Assembly (NCBI GenBank): GCA_035315345.1
Contig: DATFYA010000109.1
Location: 44,976 to 108,975, forward strand
DNA: 64,000 nucleotides
Source: Candidatus Methylomirabilota bacterium
GTDB taxonomy: Bacteria > Methylomirabilota > Methylomirabilia > Rokubacteriales > CSP1-6
Reading direction: 5' to 3'
Both the position numbers and the translations under genes were made by a program. Of the stretch, positions 34,642 through 43,556 are shown piece after piece (position 1 is the first letter of the stretch; each line of letters begins with the position of its first letter). The notes under the pieces were generated by a model, which was not told where the DNA came from, made no database searches, and saw only the letters and a program-made list of their open reading frames with translations.

Positions 34642-37600
34642 TCACCCCCCGAGGTCGTCCAGCAGGGCCCGGGCGGCGCGCAGGTCCGGCAGGTCGAAGC
34701 CCTCGGTGAACCAGCTGTAGATGCCGGCGAGCGTCCGGCGGGCGTCCTCGCGCCGGCCCTGGTCGCGGAAGAGACGGGCGAGGCTCGTGGCCGCGCGCAG
34801 CTCGAGCGAGCGCAGCTCCCGGCCGCGCGCCATCTCGACGGCGCGCTCGAAGCACCGGGCGGCCTCCTCTGGCGGCTCGGAGGACATTCGCCGCAGCTCG
34901 CCCTCCACGCGATACACCTCGGGGCCATAGAGCCCGGTCGCCGCCGCGTCGCCGAGCGCGGCCAGGACGGCGAGGCCCTGCCGGGGCGCCTCGAGAGCGC
35001 CGTAGAGCGATGCGATGGTGCAGCTGCCGATCACCGAGCGCCACGTCCGCATGATCTCCCGCGCCTGTCCCTTGCGGAGCGCGTCCAGGACCGTGGCGTC
35101 GGGACGCTCGTCACGGATCACGTGCAGCAGGGCGGCCATGCCGATGTCCCAGCCGTGAAAGCCGTTCGCTTCCGCAACCGCCATGCAGCGCTGCCCCGCC
35201 GCGGCGGCGGCTCGGCGGTCGCCGCTCAAGTAGTAGATCCAGGCCACCATCCCGAACGTCATCGTCGAGGTCATCGGGTGGGCCAGCGTGTCGGTGAGGC
35301 GGATCGCCTCGTGGGCCGCCGCGATGGCGCGCTCGGGATAGCCCAGGGCCCACTGGCTCGCGGCCAGGAAGTAGCGGCAGCACGCGCCGGGGTCGTGACC
35401 GCCGTACACCGATGCCATGCCGGCGTGGCGCTCGCGGTCGTACAGCTCGAGGCCGCGCTCGATGTGCGGGACGGCGCGCTTCACCTCGCCCATCGCGACC
35501 AGCGTCGGCCACAGCGCGTGGTGCGCCTCCAGGAGCTGATCACGCTCGCCGGTCCGCCGGGCCGTCTCGAGCAGGTGCTCGCCCGCCTCCACCGCGGGCG
35601 GATAGTCGGCCCGCGTGAACTGGACGTACCAGAGTCCCCATTGGACGAGGAAGCGGCGGGCCGCGTCGTCCAGGCGCTCCACCAGGTCGAGGGCCGCCCG
35701 GTACGACGTCTCCACGATCGGCGACGGCGGGCCGTGGAGCGACATCAGCGCCGGGCCGAGGGCGATCCGCACGTCGAGAGCCTCCGACATCGTCTCCCGG
35801 CTCTCGGGCTGCTCGGCGAGGAGCGCGAGCGCCCGCTCGAGGAAGTCGATGGCCTCGCGGTTGGCGGAGCGCGCGGCGGCCCGCGTGCCCGCCTCGCGGA
35901 GATAGCGCACGGCCCGGTCGACCACGCCCGCCCGTTCCGCGTGGTGCGCGAGCACCTCGGCGTGCTCGCCGACCCGGTCGGCGTGCAGCCGCTCCATCGT
36001 CGCCAGGATCTGCGCGTGGAGGAGTCGGCGCCGCTCCTGGAGCACGCCGCCGTACGCCACCTCGTGGGTGAGGGCGTGCTTGAAGGTGTACTCCAGATCG
36101 GGGAACAGTCGCGCCTCGTAGAGCAGCTCGGCGGTCTGTAGCTCCCCGAGCCCGGCGTGTAGCGCGTCGTCGGTCATCTCCGCGACGGGCGCCAGCAGGG
36201 CCACCGGCACGTCCTTGCCCACGACGGCGGCGGCCTGCAGCAGCCGCTTGAGCTCCGGGCGCAAGCGATCGATGCGCGCGGCCAGGATCGCCTGCACGCT
36301 GGCCGGCATCTGGATCGTCGCGGCCGCGCCGGCGAGCCGGTAGGCACCCGGCTCGCCCACGAGGGCGCCCGTCTCCACGAGCGTCCGCACGCTCTCCTCG
36401 AGGAAGAGGGGATTGCCTTCCGTCCGGGCGATCAGCAGCGGCGAGAGCGACGCGATGGACGGATCGTCGCCGAGCAAGGCGTGGAGCAGCGCGTCCGCGC
36501 TCTCGGGCGGCAGCGGGTCGAGGCGGATCTGCCGGTAGTAGGTCTTGCTGCCCCATCCGTGACGGTACTCGGGGCGATAGTTCACCGCGAGGAGCACCGC
36601 CGCGCTGCCCAGGCTCTCGGCCAGGCTGTCCAGGACGGCCTGCGTCTCGGTGTCGATCCAGTGGAGGTCTTCGAGCAGGAGCAGGAGCGGCTGCGCCTGG
36701 CTCTCGCGCAGCAGGACGCGCTTGACGCTCTCGATCGCGCGCCGGCGCCGCTGAGGCGGCTCCAGCTGGGCGAACGCCTCGCCGGGGTCGGGTACGTCGA
36801 GGATCCACAGCAGCGCGGGGATCGACTCCTCGAGCGTGCGGTCGAGGGTGAGCAGGGTGCCGGTGACCTTCGCCCGCACCGTGCGCAGGTCGTCGCGGCC
36901 GTCGATGCCGAAGTAGCCACGCAGCAGCTCGGCCAGCGGCAGGAACAGCGTGGCCTTGCCGTAGGACACCGAGCTGGCCTCGAGCACCCGCCAGCCGCTG
37001 CCCGGCCCGTGATGGGAGCGGATGAACTCGTAGAACAGCCGCGACTTGCCGACGCCCGCTTCACCCACGACCGCCACGAGCTGGCCGTGCCCCTGTCGGG
37101 CCTGAGCGGCGGCCTGGCGAATCTGCTCCAGGTCGGCGTCGCGGCCCACGAAGCGGCTGAAGCCGCGGGCCCGCGCGGCCTGCAGGCGCGTGCGGACGGT
37201 GCCGGCTCCGGTCAGCTCGAACACGTCGATCGGGGCGGCGAGACCCTTGACCGGGACGGGCCCGAGCGGCCGGACCTGCACGAACTCCTCGGCCAGGCGC
37301 AACGTCTCGGCGGTCAGCCGGGTGGTCCCGGCGGGCGCGAGCTGCTCCATGCGCGCGGCGAGGTGCGTGGTCTGCCCGACCGCGGTGTAATCCATGCGCA
37401 GATCGCTGCCCACCGACCGCACGACCACGTCGCCCGAGTTGAGGCCGACCCGGATCTGCACCTCGACCCCGTGATCGCGCCGCACTGCCTGCGCGTACCG
37501 GCCGATCGCGTCGTGCATGCGCAGGGCCGCGTAGCACGCGCGCACCGCGTGGTCTTCATGAGCCAGCGGCGCGCCGAAGAGGGCCATGATCCCGTCGCCC

Positions 37601-37998
37601 ATGACCTGATTCACGGTGCCCTCGTAGCGATGCACCGCTTCCATCAGCCGCTCCAGCACCGGATCGAGGATCGCGCGGGCCTCCTCCGGATCGCGGTCCG
37701 CGAGCAGCTCGGTGGACCCCTTCATGTCCGCGAAGAGCACCGTGACCTGCTTGCGCTCGCCCTCCAGCGCGGCCTTCGAGTTGAGGATCCGCGCGGCCAG
37801 GTGCCGCGGGGTGTAGGAGTCCGGGGCGGCGGCCGCGGCGGACGGAGTGCGCAGGGGCGTCGCGCACTGACCGCAGAACTTGTTGCCCGGCGGGTTGGCC
37901 GCCCCGCACGACGGGCACGTGGCGGCGAGCGGGGCCGCACATTCGCCGCAGAACTTCGCGCCGGGCGGGTTGTCGTGCTGGCACCGGGAGCACTGCAT
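34642..37998 (-). CDS. Class III nucleotide cyclase-like / AAA ATPase / TPR protein (paralogue B)
   Basis: This 1118-residue protein has the same order of parts as paralogue A: two zinc ribbons (Cys 3/6, 17/20, 28/31, 42/45), a cyclase domain (about 80-255), an AAA-like ATPase (GEAGVGKSRLFYEF; LLLLEDLHW) and C-terminal TPR-like repeats. Metal Asp91 and Asp135 are retained. Again His212 replaces the usual Asn in THLAARME, with Arg216 kept. The C-terminal third is the most diverged from paralogue A. The inverted paralogues could recombine to flip the intervening genes. Confidence 0.88.
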   Translation of the reverse strand: MQCSRCQHDNPPGAKFCGECAAPLAATCPSCGAANPPGNKFCGQCATPLRTPSAAAAAPDSYTPRHLAARILNSKAALEGERKQVTVLFADMKGSTELLADRDPEEARAILDPVLERLMEAVHRYEGTVNQVMGDGIMALFGAPLAHEDHAVRACYAALRMHDAIGRYAQAVRRDHGVEVQIRVGLNSGDVVVRSVGSDLRMDYTAVGQTTHLAARMEQLAPAGTTRLTAETLRLAEEFVQVRPLGPVPVKGLAAPIDVFELTGAGTVRTRLQAARARGFSRFVGRDADLEQIRQAAAQARQGHGQLVAVVGEAGVGKSRLFYEFIRSHHGPGSGWRVLEASSVSYGKATLFLPLAELLRGYFGIDGRDDLRTVRAKVTGTLLTLDRTLEESIPALLWILDVPDPGEAFAQLEPPQRRRRAIESVKRVLLRESQAQPLLLLLEDLHWIDTETQAVLDSLAESLGSAAVLLAVNYRPEYRHGWGSKTYYRQIRLDPLPPESADALLHALLGDDPSIASLSPLLIARTEGNPLFLEESVRTLVETGALVGEPGAYRLAGAAATIQMPASVQAILAARIDRLRPELKRLLQAAAVVGKDVPVALLAPVAEMTDDALHAGLGELQTAELLYEARLFPDLEYTFKHALTHEVAYGGVLQERRRLLHAQILATMERLHADRVGEHAEVLAHHAERAGVVDRAVRYLREAGTRAAARSANREAIDFLERALALLAEQPESRETMSEALDVRIALGPALMSLHGPPSPIVETSYRAALDLVERLDDAARRFLVQWGLWYVQFTRADYPPAVEAGEHLLETARRTGERDQLLEAHHALWPTLVAMGEVKRAVPHIERGLELYDRERHAGMASVYGGHDPGACCRYFLAASQWALGYPERAIAAAHEAIRLTDTLAHPMTSTMTFGMVAWIYYLSGDRRAAAAAGQRCMAVAEANGFHGWDIGMAALLHVIRDERPDATVLDALRKGQAREIMRTWRSVIGSCTIASLYGALEAPRQGLAVLAALGDAAATGLYGPEVYRVEGELRRMSSEPPEEAARCFERAVEMARGRELRSLELRAATSLARLFRDQGRREDARRTLAGIYSWFTEGFDLPDLRAARALLDDLGG

Positions 37999-38115
37999 CG
38001 GTAGAGCTCTCAGACGAAACGAGACGAGCAGGATGACACGGGTGCCGAGAGAGTAGTCGGCCCGCCGGGCTCCGTCAAGGATCGACCGCCGTGTCGGGGA
38101 CGGTCGGTCCGATAG

Positions 38116-38450
38116 CTACTGGACGGGCAGATTCAGGCGGAACGTCGCGCCGCGGCCGCCGAGATCCTCGCTCCAGATGCGCCCCCGGGCGTCTCGACGA
38201 CCGGCTTGAGCACGATCTGCTGGAGCGACACGCGGTCGGCCGAGATCGCGGGCAGGGTCGGTCGCAGCTCGGTGCGGTCGAGGCGGTGGTCGCCCAGGAG
38301 CCGATCGATCCGGCCCATGGCCTGCACCTCGTCGGGGCCGTACCCGAAGATGATGCCCACGTTCGGTGATGTTGCTGAGGGTGAGACGGTGGAGCTCTTC
38401 CGAGTCGCGGAGGGCCTGATGGGCTCGCGCCCGGGCTCCGTTCGTCAGCG
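38116..38450 (-). pseudogene. Decayed PAS-histidine kinase
   Basis: Fragments of one kinase appear in shifting frames. These are a PAS start (ALRDSEELHRLTLSNIT), then PNVGIIFGYGPDEVQAMGRI after a deletion, then LRPTLPAISADRVSLQQIVL from the ATP-binding N-box region, and finally GRIWSEDLGGRGATFRLNLP with the terminal G-box side. At least two internal deletions and frame changes are needed to join them, so the gene is dead. It lies between paralogue B and the enoyl-CoA hydratase gene. Confidence 0.75.
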
Positions 38451-38474
38451 CACTCCTCGTGCTCGCCGAGCCGC

Positions 38475-39290
38475 TCAGTCCGCGAACTGGGCGGCGCGCC
38501 ATTTGAGCGCCGCGCCCAGCCCCTCCTTCTCCCGGATCTCGTCGAACTTCATCCCGATCTCGGTCCGCGCCGCGTAGAGCGGCGCGAGCACGTCGAGGCC
38601 GGCCAGGATCGCGTTGCGGAAGCCGGCCGCCTCGGCGCCGCGTCGCGTGGCCAGCTTGGTGGCGGCCAGCGCTTCCGGCGAGATGAGGGCGATCCGACGC
38701 GCCAGCTTCATCGTCTCCTCCTGCAAGCGGGCGCGGGGCACGACGCGGTTGACCATGCCATAGGAGAGCGCGGTCTTCGCGTCGATGCTGTCGCCAAGGT
38801 AGAGCAGCTCCCGTGCGCGCCGCAGGCCGATCACGAAGGGCATCACCAGGCCGGGGCCGACGTTGGAGAAGCGGATCTCGGGCTCGCCGAAGACCGCGTC
38901 GTCGGCGGCCACCGCCAGGTCGCACAACATCATGAGCTCGCAGCCGCCACCCAGGCAGTGGCCCTGCACCGAGGCGATCACCGGCTTGTTCATGTCCCAC
39001 GGGGTCATCTCGAGCCGGATGTCGTCGGTCAGCGACTCGTGCCAGGCCAGCGCGTTGCCCCGCCGCGCCGCGCGCGCGGGATTGGGGGAGATGTCGTAGC
39101 CGGCGCTGAAGCTGCGGCCCTCCGCCCGCAGCACCACCACGCTGGTGGCCGGATCGGCGTCGGCGGCGCGCAGGCGCTCCACGAGGGTGTGCTTGAGCTC
39201 GGGGCTGATCGCGTTGAGCTTGTCGGGCCGATTGATGGTCACGACGCCGACCCGGCCCTCGACGGTGTAGGTCACGATCTCCGCGCTCAT
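38475..39290 (-). CDS. Enoyl-CoA hydratase/isomerase family protein
   Basis: The 271-residue crotonase-fold protein has the oxyanion-hole segments RSFSAGYDI and GHCLGGGCELMMLCDLAVA. Next is FGEPEIRFSNVGPG, which positions one catalytic acid. It hydrates or isomerises an enoyl-CoA in the cytosol. Its ATG overlaps the upstream synthetase stop as ATGA, indicating translational coupling, so it should act on the acyl-CoA made by that enzyme or in the same pathway. Confidence 0.88.
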   Translation of the reverse strand: MSAEIVTYTVEGRVGVVTINRPDKLNAISPELKHTLVERLRAADADPATSVVVLRAEGRSFSAGYDISPNPARAARRGNALAWHESLTDDIRLEMTPWDMNKPVIASVQGHCLGGGCELMMLCDLAVAADDAVFGEPEIRFSNVGPGLVMPFVIGLRRARELLYLGDSIDAKTALSYGMVNRVVPRARLQEETMKLARRIALISPEALAATKLATRRGAEAAGFRNAILAGLDVLAPLYAARTEIGMKFDEIREKEGLGAALKWRAAQFAD

Positions 39291-41413
39291 GGGGGCTCCT
39301 CGGCCCGCCGCGGGACGATGAGCGCGTCGACCACGACGCAGCCCCGGCCCCGCGGCAGCACCTTGATGGGGTTCACGTCCAGCTCGGCGACGGCCGCACG
39401 GTCGGCCCACGCGTAGTCGGCGAGCGCTTCGAGACAGCGATGGAGCGCGTCGACGTCGGCGGGCGGTCGGCCCCGGAAGCCGGCGAGCAGCGTGGTCGCG
39501 GCGGGGACCTCGGCGACCATCGTCTCGACGTCGCCCACCCGGAGCGGCAGCGGCCGCAGCGCGATCCGGTCGAGCGCCTCCGCCGCGACACCGCCCAGCC
39601 CGAACGCGAGCAGCGGGCCGAAGTCGCGATCGTGAGTCACCCCCGCGAGCACCTCGATGCCCTCGCTCACCATCTGCTGGACCACCAAGCCGGCGATCGC
39701 GACGCTCGCCAGCGTCGTCGCGCGCACCGCCATCATGCGGTCCCACGCCTGGCCCAGCTCGTGGCCGTCGCGGATCCCGACCGCCACCAGCCCGAGATCG
39801 GAGCGATGCGGCACCCCGTCCGCGACGAGCTTCAGCGCCACCGGATAGCCGAGCGCGCCCGCCGCGTCCAGCGCCGCCTCCCGGGTCGCGCACAAATGCT
39901 CGCGCACCACCGGGAGACCGGCCTGGGCGAGCAGCCGCTTGGCGTCGTGCTCGTGGATCGTGCGCCGCGTCCGGCCACCCGCGAGCGCGGCGAGCGACGG
40001 CATCGGACGCGCGGGCGGGGGACGGAGCGGCGCGCGCGGCACCGCCTGGCGGGCGAGGCGGTCGATCGCGCGGAGGCCCTGGCGCGTGCCGCCGATCAGC
40101 GCGATGCCGTGGGCGCTCAGCAGCTCGTGCTGGTCGCGCCGGAAGATGCCCGGGCGCGTGCCCATCAGGTAGAAGGGCTTCGCCGACGTCTTTGCCCCCT
40201 CCACCAGCATGGTCGCGTAGGCCATGAAGCGCTGAGGGGTGCCCAGCGGGGAGCCGTCGGCGCTGTCCGTGCACCAGACCACCGCGTCGATGTCCGGATC
40301 CGCGGCGAGCGTGCGGAGCGCGTGCGGCACGTTGGTCTCGAAGTCGCCGTTGCCCCACGCGTCGAGCGGGTTGCCGTCGCCGCCGATCGCGCCGATGACG
40401 CGCGCGGCCTCGGCGCGCGAGGCGGGCGAGAGCGGGGGCAGCTCGAGCCCGACGCGGGCGGCCACGTCGAGGATCAGCTCGGTGTGGCCGCCCGAGTTCG
40501 TCACCACCCCGATCCGACGTCCCGCCGGGCGGCGCTCGCCCTGGCCGGCGGCCAGGGTCTCGGTCATCTCGTCCATGTCGTGGACCTCGATGGCCCGGTG
40601 CGCGCGCAGGATCGCCTCGATCACGCGCGACTCGCCGGCGAGCCCGCCGGTGTGGCTGGTGATCGCGCGGCGCGCGCGCTCGCTCCGGCCCACCTTGAGC
40701 ACCACCACCGGCTTGCCGCGGTCGGCGGCGCGGTCGAGCGCGGCCACGAACCGATCCGGCTGCCGCACGCTCTCGAGGAACATCGCGATCATCCGCGTGG
40801 CCGGGTCGTCGATCAGGTACTCGAGGACGTCGGCGGCCACGATCACCGCCTCGTTGCCGGTCGAGATCACGCGGCTCCAGCCGAAGCGCCGGCAATCCGC
40901 CAGGAGCCCGATGACGATCGACCCGCTCTGGGAGACGAGCCCCACGTTGCCGGCGAGGGGCGCCGGATCGCGGAGCGCGTTCAGGTAGACCAGGCTGCGC
41001 TCGTGCGGGCTGATGACCCCCATGCAGTTCGGCCCGCAGAACGCGATCCCCGCCTCGCGGCAGATGGCGATCAGCTCATCCTGCCGGCGCCGTCCCTCGT
41101 CGTCGCTCTCCGCGAAGCCGGCGTCGAACGCGACCGCGGCCCGCACTCGCTTCTTGGCCGCGGCGCGCAGGCCCTCGAGCACGCGCTCGTGGTTGACGCA
41201 GAAGGCGAGCACGTCGACGCCCTCGGGCAGCTCCTCGATCGAGCGATAGCAGCGCCGCCCCAGCAGGCTCTCGTAGCGGGGATTGATGGGATAAACGTCG
41301 CCCGGAAACCCGATGCGGTCGAGATTCTCGACGATCGTACGGCCCACCGACGGTCGCTCGGAGGCGCCGAGCACCGCGACCGAGCGAGGCTTCAGGAGCG
41401 CGTCGAGCTGGAT
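39287..41413 (-). CDS. NDP-forming acyl-CoA synthetase (acetate-CoA ligase family)
   Basis: About 708 residues. The N-terminal CoA-binding domain starts LDALLKPRSVAVLGASERPS, followed by succinyl-CoA-synthetase-like parts with a phosphohistidine candidate in ITSHTGGLAG. An ATP-grasp domain forms the last 230 residues (EHDAKRLLAQAGLPV to ELDVNPIKVL). It makes or uses acyl-CoA with NDP/NTP. Start problem: an ideal AGGAGG sits 7 nt before an ATC codon (41413-41411), and there is no ATG, GTG or TTG near the conserved N-terminus; the nearest upstream choice is a TTG 26 codons earlier. Confidence 0.85.
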   Translation of the reverse strand: MQLDALLKPRSVAVLGASERPSVGRTIVENLDRIGFPGDVYPINPRYESLLGRRCYRSIEELPEGVDVLAFCVNHERVLEGLRAAAKKRVRAAVAFDAGFAESDDEGRRRQDELIAICREAGIAFCGPNCMGVISPHERSLVYLNALRDPAPLAGNVGLVSQSGSIVIGLLADCRRFGWSRVISTGNEAVIVAADVLEYLIDDPATRMIAMFLESVRQPDRFVAALDRAADRGKPVVVLKVGRSERARRAITSHTGGLAGESRVIEAILRAHRAIEVHDMDEMTETLAAGQGERRPAGRRIGVVTNSGGHTELILDVAARVGLELPPLSPASRAEAARVIGAIGGDGNPLDAWGNGDFETNVPHALRTLAADPDIDAVVWCTDSADGSPLGTPQRFMAYATMLVEGAKTSAKPFYLMGTRPGIFRRDQHELLSAHGIALIGGTRQGLRAIDRLARQAVPRAPLRPPPARPMPSLAALAGGRTRRTIHEHDAKRLLAQAGLPVVREHLCATREAALDAAGALGYPVALKLVADGVPHRSDLGLVAVGIRDGHELGQAWDRMMAVRATTLASVAIAGLVVQQMVSEGIEVLAGVTHDRDFGPLLAFGLGGVAAEALDRIALRPLPLRVGDVETMVAEVPAATTLLAGFRGRPPADVDALHRCLEALADYAWADRAAVAELDVNPIKVLPRGRGCVVVDALIVPRRAEEPP

Positions 41414-41510
41414 GACCGATCCTCCTGACCGGCGCGGCGCGGGATGCGCCCGCTGCTGTAGGAGACTCGCCCACCGTGAACCGGCGGTCAAGCGAGTTTT
41501 GGTGAGCGTC

Positions 41511-41539
41511 TTGACAGCGGCCCGGCCCGGGTCTTTACT
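41511..41539 (+). promoter_or_regulatory. Predicted sigma-70-type promoter
   Basis: A perfect TTGACA, a 17-bp spacer and TTTACT (4/6) form the best promoter match in the window. It would drive the amidohydrolase-SDR-ThDP operon with a long 5' leader. Confidence 0.55.
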
Positions 41540-41700
41540 GAGCCCACGACGAGGCACGATGGCTCGTCGCGCAGGTGTTTCAGGAGGTAGGGATGGACAC
41601 TCCACCGGGCCAGTCACGCGCGTCATCGGTGAGATGACAGGCGGCCGATGACGCCTCCCCAGCACCTTCGCCTGAACTGAATCCCGACTCCTGCCGGGCC

Positions 41701-41760
41701 GCGCAGCGTGTGCTGCGCACTTACCTGAGGGACCCGCGGGCGGGGCCGAGTCCCCGCCCG
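41701..41760 (+). promoter_or_regulatory. Tandem hairpins in the 5' leader
   Basis: A 7-bp perfect stem with loop GTGT is followed 18 nt later by a 9-bp perfect stem with loop CCGAGT. Position within the leader suggests attenuation or mRNA stability control; no T-tract follows either hairpin. Confidence 0.35.
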
Positions 41761-41877
41761 CCCCCTCTCCCATTGGGGTCTCCTCGTTCTCCACGCGGTT
41801 TGACCTGCCGGCCGCGCTCTGGCAGGATCGCCCCCGTAGCGTCTGCCGGGAACCGTGCCGAAGAAAGGGGAGCGCCC

Positions 41878-43551
41878 ATGATGGACCTCGTGATCAAGAA
41901 CGCGCGCATCTGCGATGGAACCGGCGCCTCCAGCTTCATGGGCACGCTCGGGGTCGAGGGCGGCGTGATCCGGTACGTGGGCCCGCGTGACGGCCAGACC
42001 GCGGAGCGGGTCATCGACGCCGACGGCCTCGTCCTCGCTCCCGGCTTCGTGGATCCCCACACCCACTACGACGCGCAGATCTCCTGGGATCCGCTCGTCA
42101 CGTGCTCACCGTGGCACGGCGTGACCACCGTCATCATGGGCAACTGCGGGGTGGGAGTGGCGCCGGTCAAGCCGGAGACCCGCGAGATCCTCATGCAGGA
42201 TCTGGTCAACGTCGAGGCCATTCCCTACGACGTGATGAAGGCGGGCATCGACTGGCAGTGGGAGAGCTACGGCCAGTATCTCGACGCGATCGATCGCCGC
42301 GGGCTCGGCATCAACGTGGCCGGCCTGGTCGCGTTCACCCCGCTGCGCCACTACGTGATGGGGGAGGCCTCGTTCGAGCGGCCGGCCACCCCGGCCGAGA
42401 TCGACGCCATGCGGCGCCTGCTGCGCGAGGCGATGGAGGCGGGCGCCTTCGGCCTCAGCACCACGACGTCTCGCAATCACGTCGGCTACGAGGGTCGGCC
42501 GCTGGCCTGCCGCAACGCGAGCCGCGACGAGCTGCTCGGGGTCGTGCGCGGCCTCGCCGACGTCGGGCGGGGCGCCATCGAGATCATCCTGAGCTCGGGG
42601 GGCATGTACGCGGTGAGCGACGACGACGTCGAGCTGCTGCGCGGGATCACCCAGGCGAGCGGGCGGCCGGTGACGTGGCTCGCCCTGTTCGCGCATCCGG
42701 GCCAGCCCGACTTCCACGACCAGACCTTCGCCAAGCTGGGCGATCTGGTGAAGCAGGCGATCCCTCAGATCACCCCGCGGCCCATCATGAGCCAGGGCGA
42801 TCTGCGGAACCCCACCATGTTCGGCTCCTTCATCTCCTGGCAGAAGGTCTTCAACCGGCCGGAGGCCGAGAAGATCGCCGTCTACCGCGAGGCCGCGTTC
42901 CGCGACGCCTTCCAGCAGGAGCTGGAGAGCCGCCAGCGCAGCCACATGTGGGGCCAGATGCGCGTGCTGGAAGTGGGCCGGCGGGAGCTGGCGGTCCACG
43001 TGGGACGCACGCTCGAGGAGATCGCGGCGAGCGAGGGCAAGCGTCCGGTCGACGCCTACTTCGACCTGGGCCTCGCCGACGACCTCGCCACGCGCTTCCA
43101 GTCCTCCACGTTCAACTTCGATCCCGCCGGCGTCGAGCGGCTGATCGCCGACGACCGCTGCCTGATCGGCCTCTCCGACGGCGGCGCGCACGTCGACGTC
43201 ATCTGCGACGTGGGCTACGCGACCGCGCTGCTCGACCTGTGGGTGCGCAAGCGTGGAGTGCTGAGCCTGGAGAAGGCGGTGCACAAGCTGACCCAGGTGC
43301 CCGCGACCGTGTTCGGCATCCCCGACCGCGGCGTGCTCGCGGAGGGCAAGGTCGCCGACCTGGTGCTGTTCGATCCGGCCACCGTCGCCGCGCGCACGCC
43401 GCGGTACGTGCACGACCTGCCGTGCAACGGCCGGCGGCTGATCTGCGAGTCCGAGGGGATCAGGGCCACCTTCGTGGCGGGCACGCAGCTCTACGACGAC
43501 GGCCGGCACACCGGAGCGATGCCCGGACGGATCCTGCGCAGCTACCAGTAG
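41878..43551 (+). CDS. N-acyl-D-amino-acid deacylase-like amidohydrolase
   Basis: This 557-residue amidohydrolase-superfamily protein has the first metal motif DPHTHYDAQISWDP, typical of D-aminoacylase/dihydroorotase relatives. GVTTVIMGNCGVGVAP contains a conserved Cys ligand of D-aminoacylases. SDGGAHVDVICD holds the catalytic Asp, and a C-terminal beta-sandwich strand reads KVADLVLFDP. The natural substrate may be an N-acyl-D-amino acid or a cyclic amide. AAGGGGAG precedes two adjacent ATG codons. It is first in an operon with an SDR and a ThDP enzyme. Confidence 0.85.
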   Translation: MMDLVIKNARICDGTGASSFMGTLGVEGGVIRYVGPRDGQTAERVIDADGLVLAPGFVDPHTHYDAQISWDPLVTCSPWHGVTTVIMGNCGVGVAPVKPETREILMQDLVNVEAIPYDVMKAGIDWQWESYGQYLDAIDRRGLGINVAGLVAFTPLRHYVMGEASFERPATPAEIDAMRRLLREAMEAGAFGLSTTTSRNHVGYEGRPLACRNASRDELLGVVRGLADVGRGAIEIILSSGGMYAVSDDDVELLRGITQASGRPVTWLALFAHPGQPDFHDQTFAKLGDLVKQAIPQITPRPIMSQGDLRNPTMFGSFISWQKVFNRPEAEKIAVYREAAFRDAFQQELESRQRSHMWGQMRVLEVGRRELAVHVGRTLEEIAASEGKRPVDAYFDLGLADDLATRFQSSTFNFDPAGVERLIADDRCLIGLSDGGAHVDVICDVGYATALLDLWVRKRGVLSLEKAVHKLTQVPATVFGIPDRGVLAEGKVADLVLFDPATVAARTPRYVHDLPCNGRRLICESEGIRATFVAGTQLYDDGRHTGAMPGRILRSYQ

Positions 43552-43556
43552 CCGCC

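Larger units (their letters stand above)
41414..41877. other. 464-bp divergent intergenic region with structured leader
   Basis: It holds a good rightward promoter and then about 340 bp before the amidohydrolase start. The would-be leader includes two perfect hairpins: GCGCAGC-GTGT-GCTGCGC at 41701-41718 and CGGGCGGGG-CCGAGT-CCCCGCCCG at 41737-41760. No conserved riboswitch class was recognised and no open frame in it looks like a gene. Confidence 0.5.

Noticed and set aside
38019..38475. Two-component sensor kinase as an intact gene
   Set aside because: No single frame contains the pieces in order; deletions and frame changes mark it as a pseudogene.
41836..41877. Possible glycine-riboswitch-like purine stretch before the amidohydrolase
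   Set aside because: The short AAGAAAGGGGAG run is adequately explained as a ribosome site, and no tandem aptamer core could be recognised.
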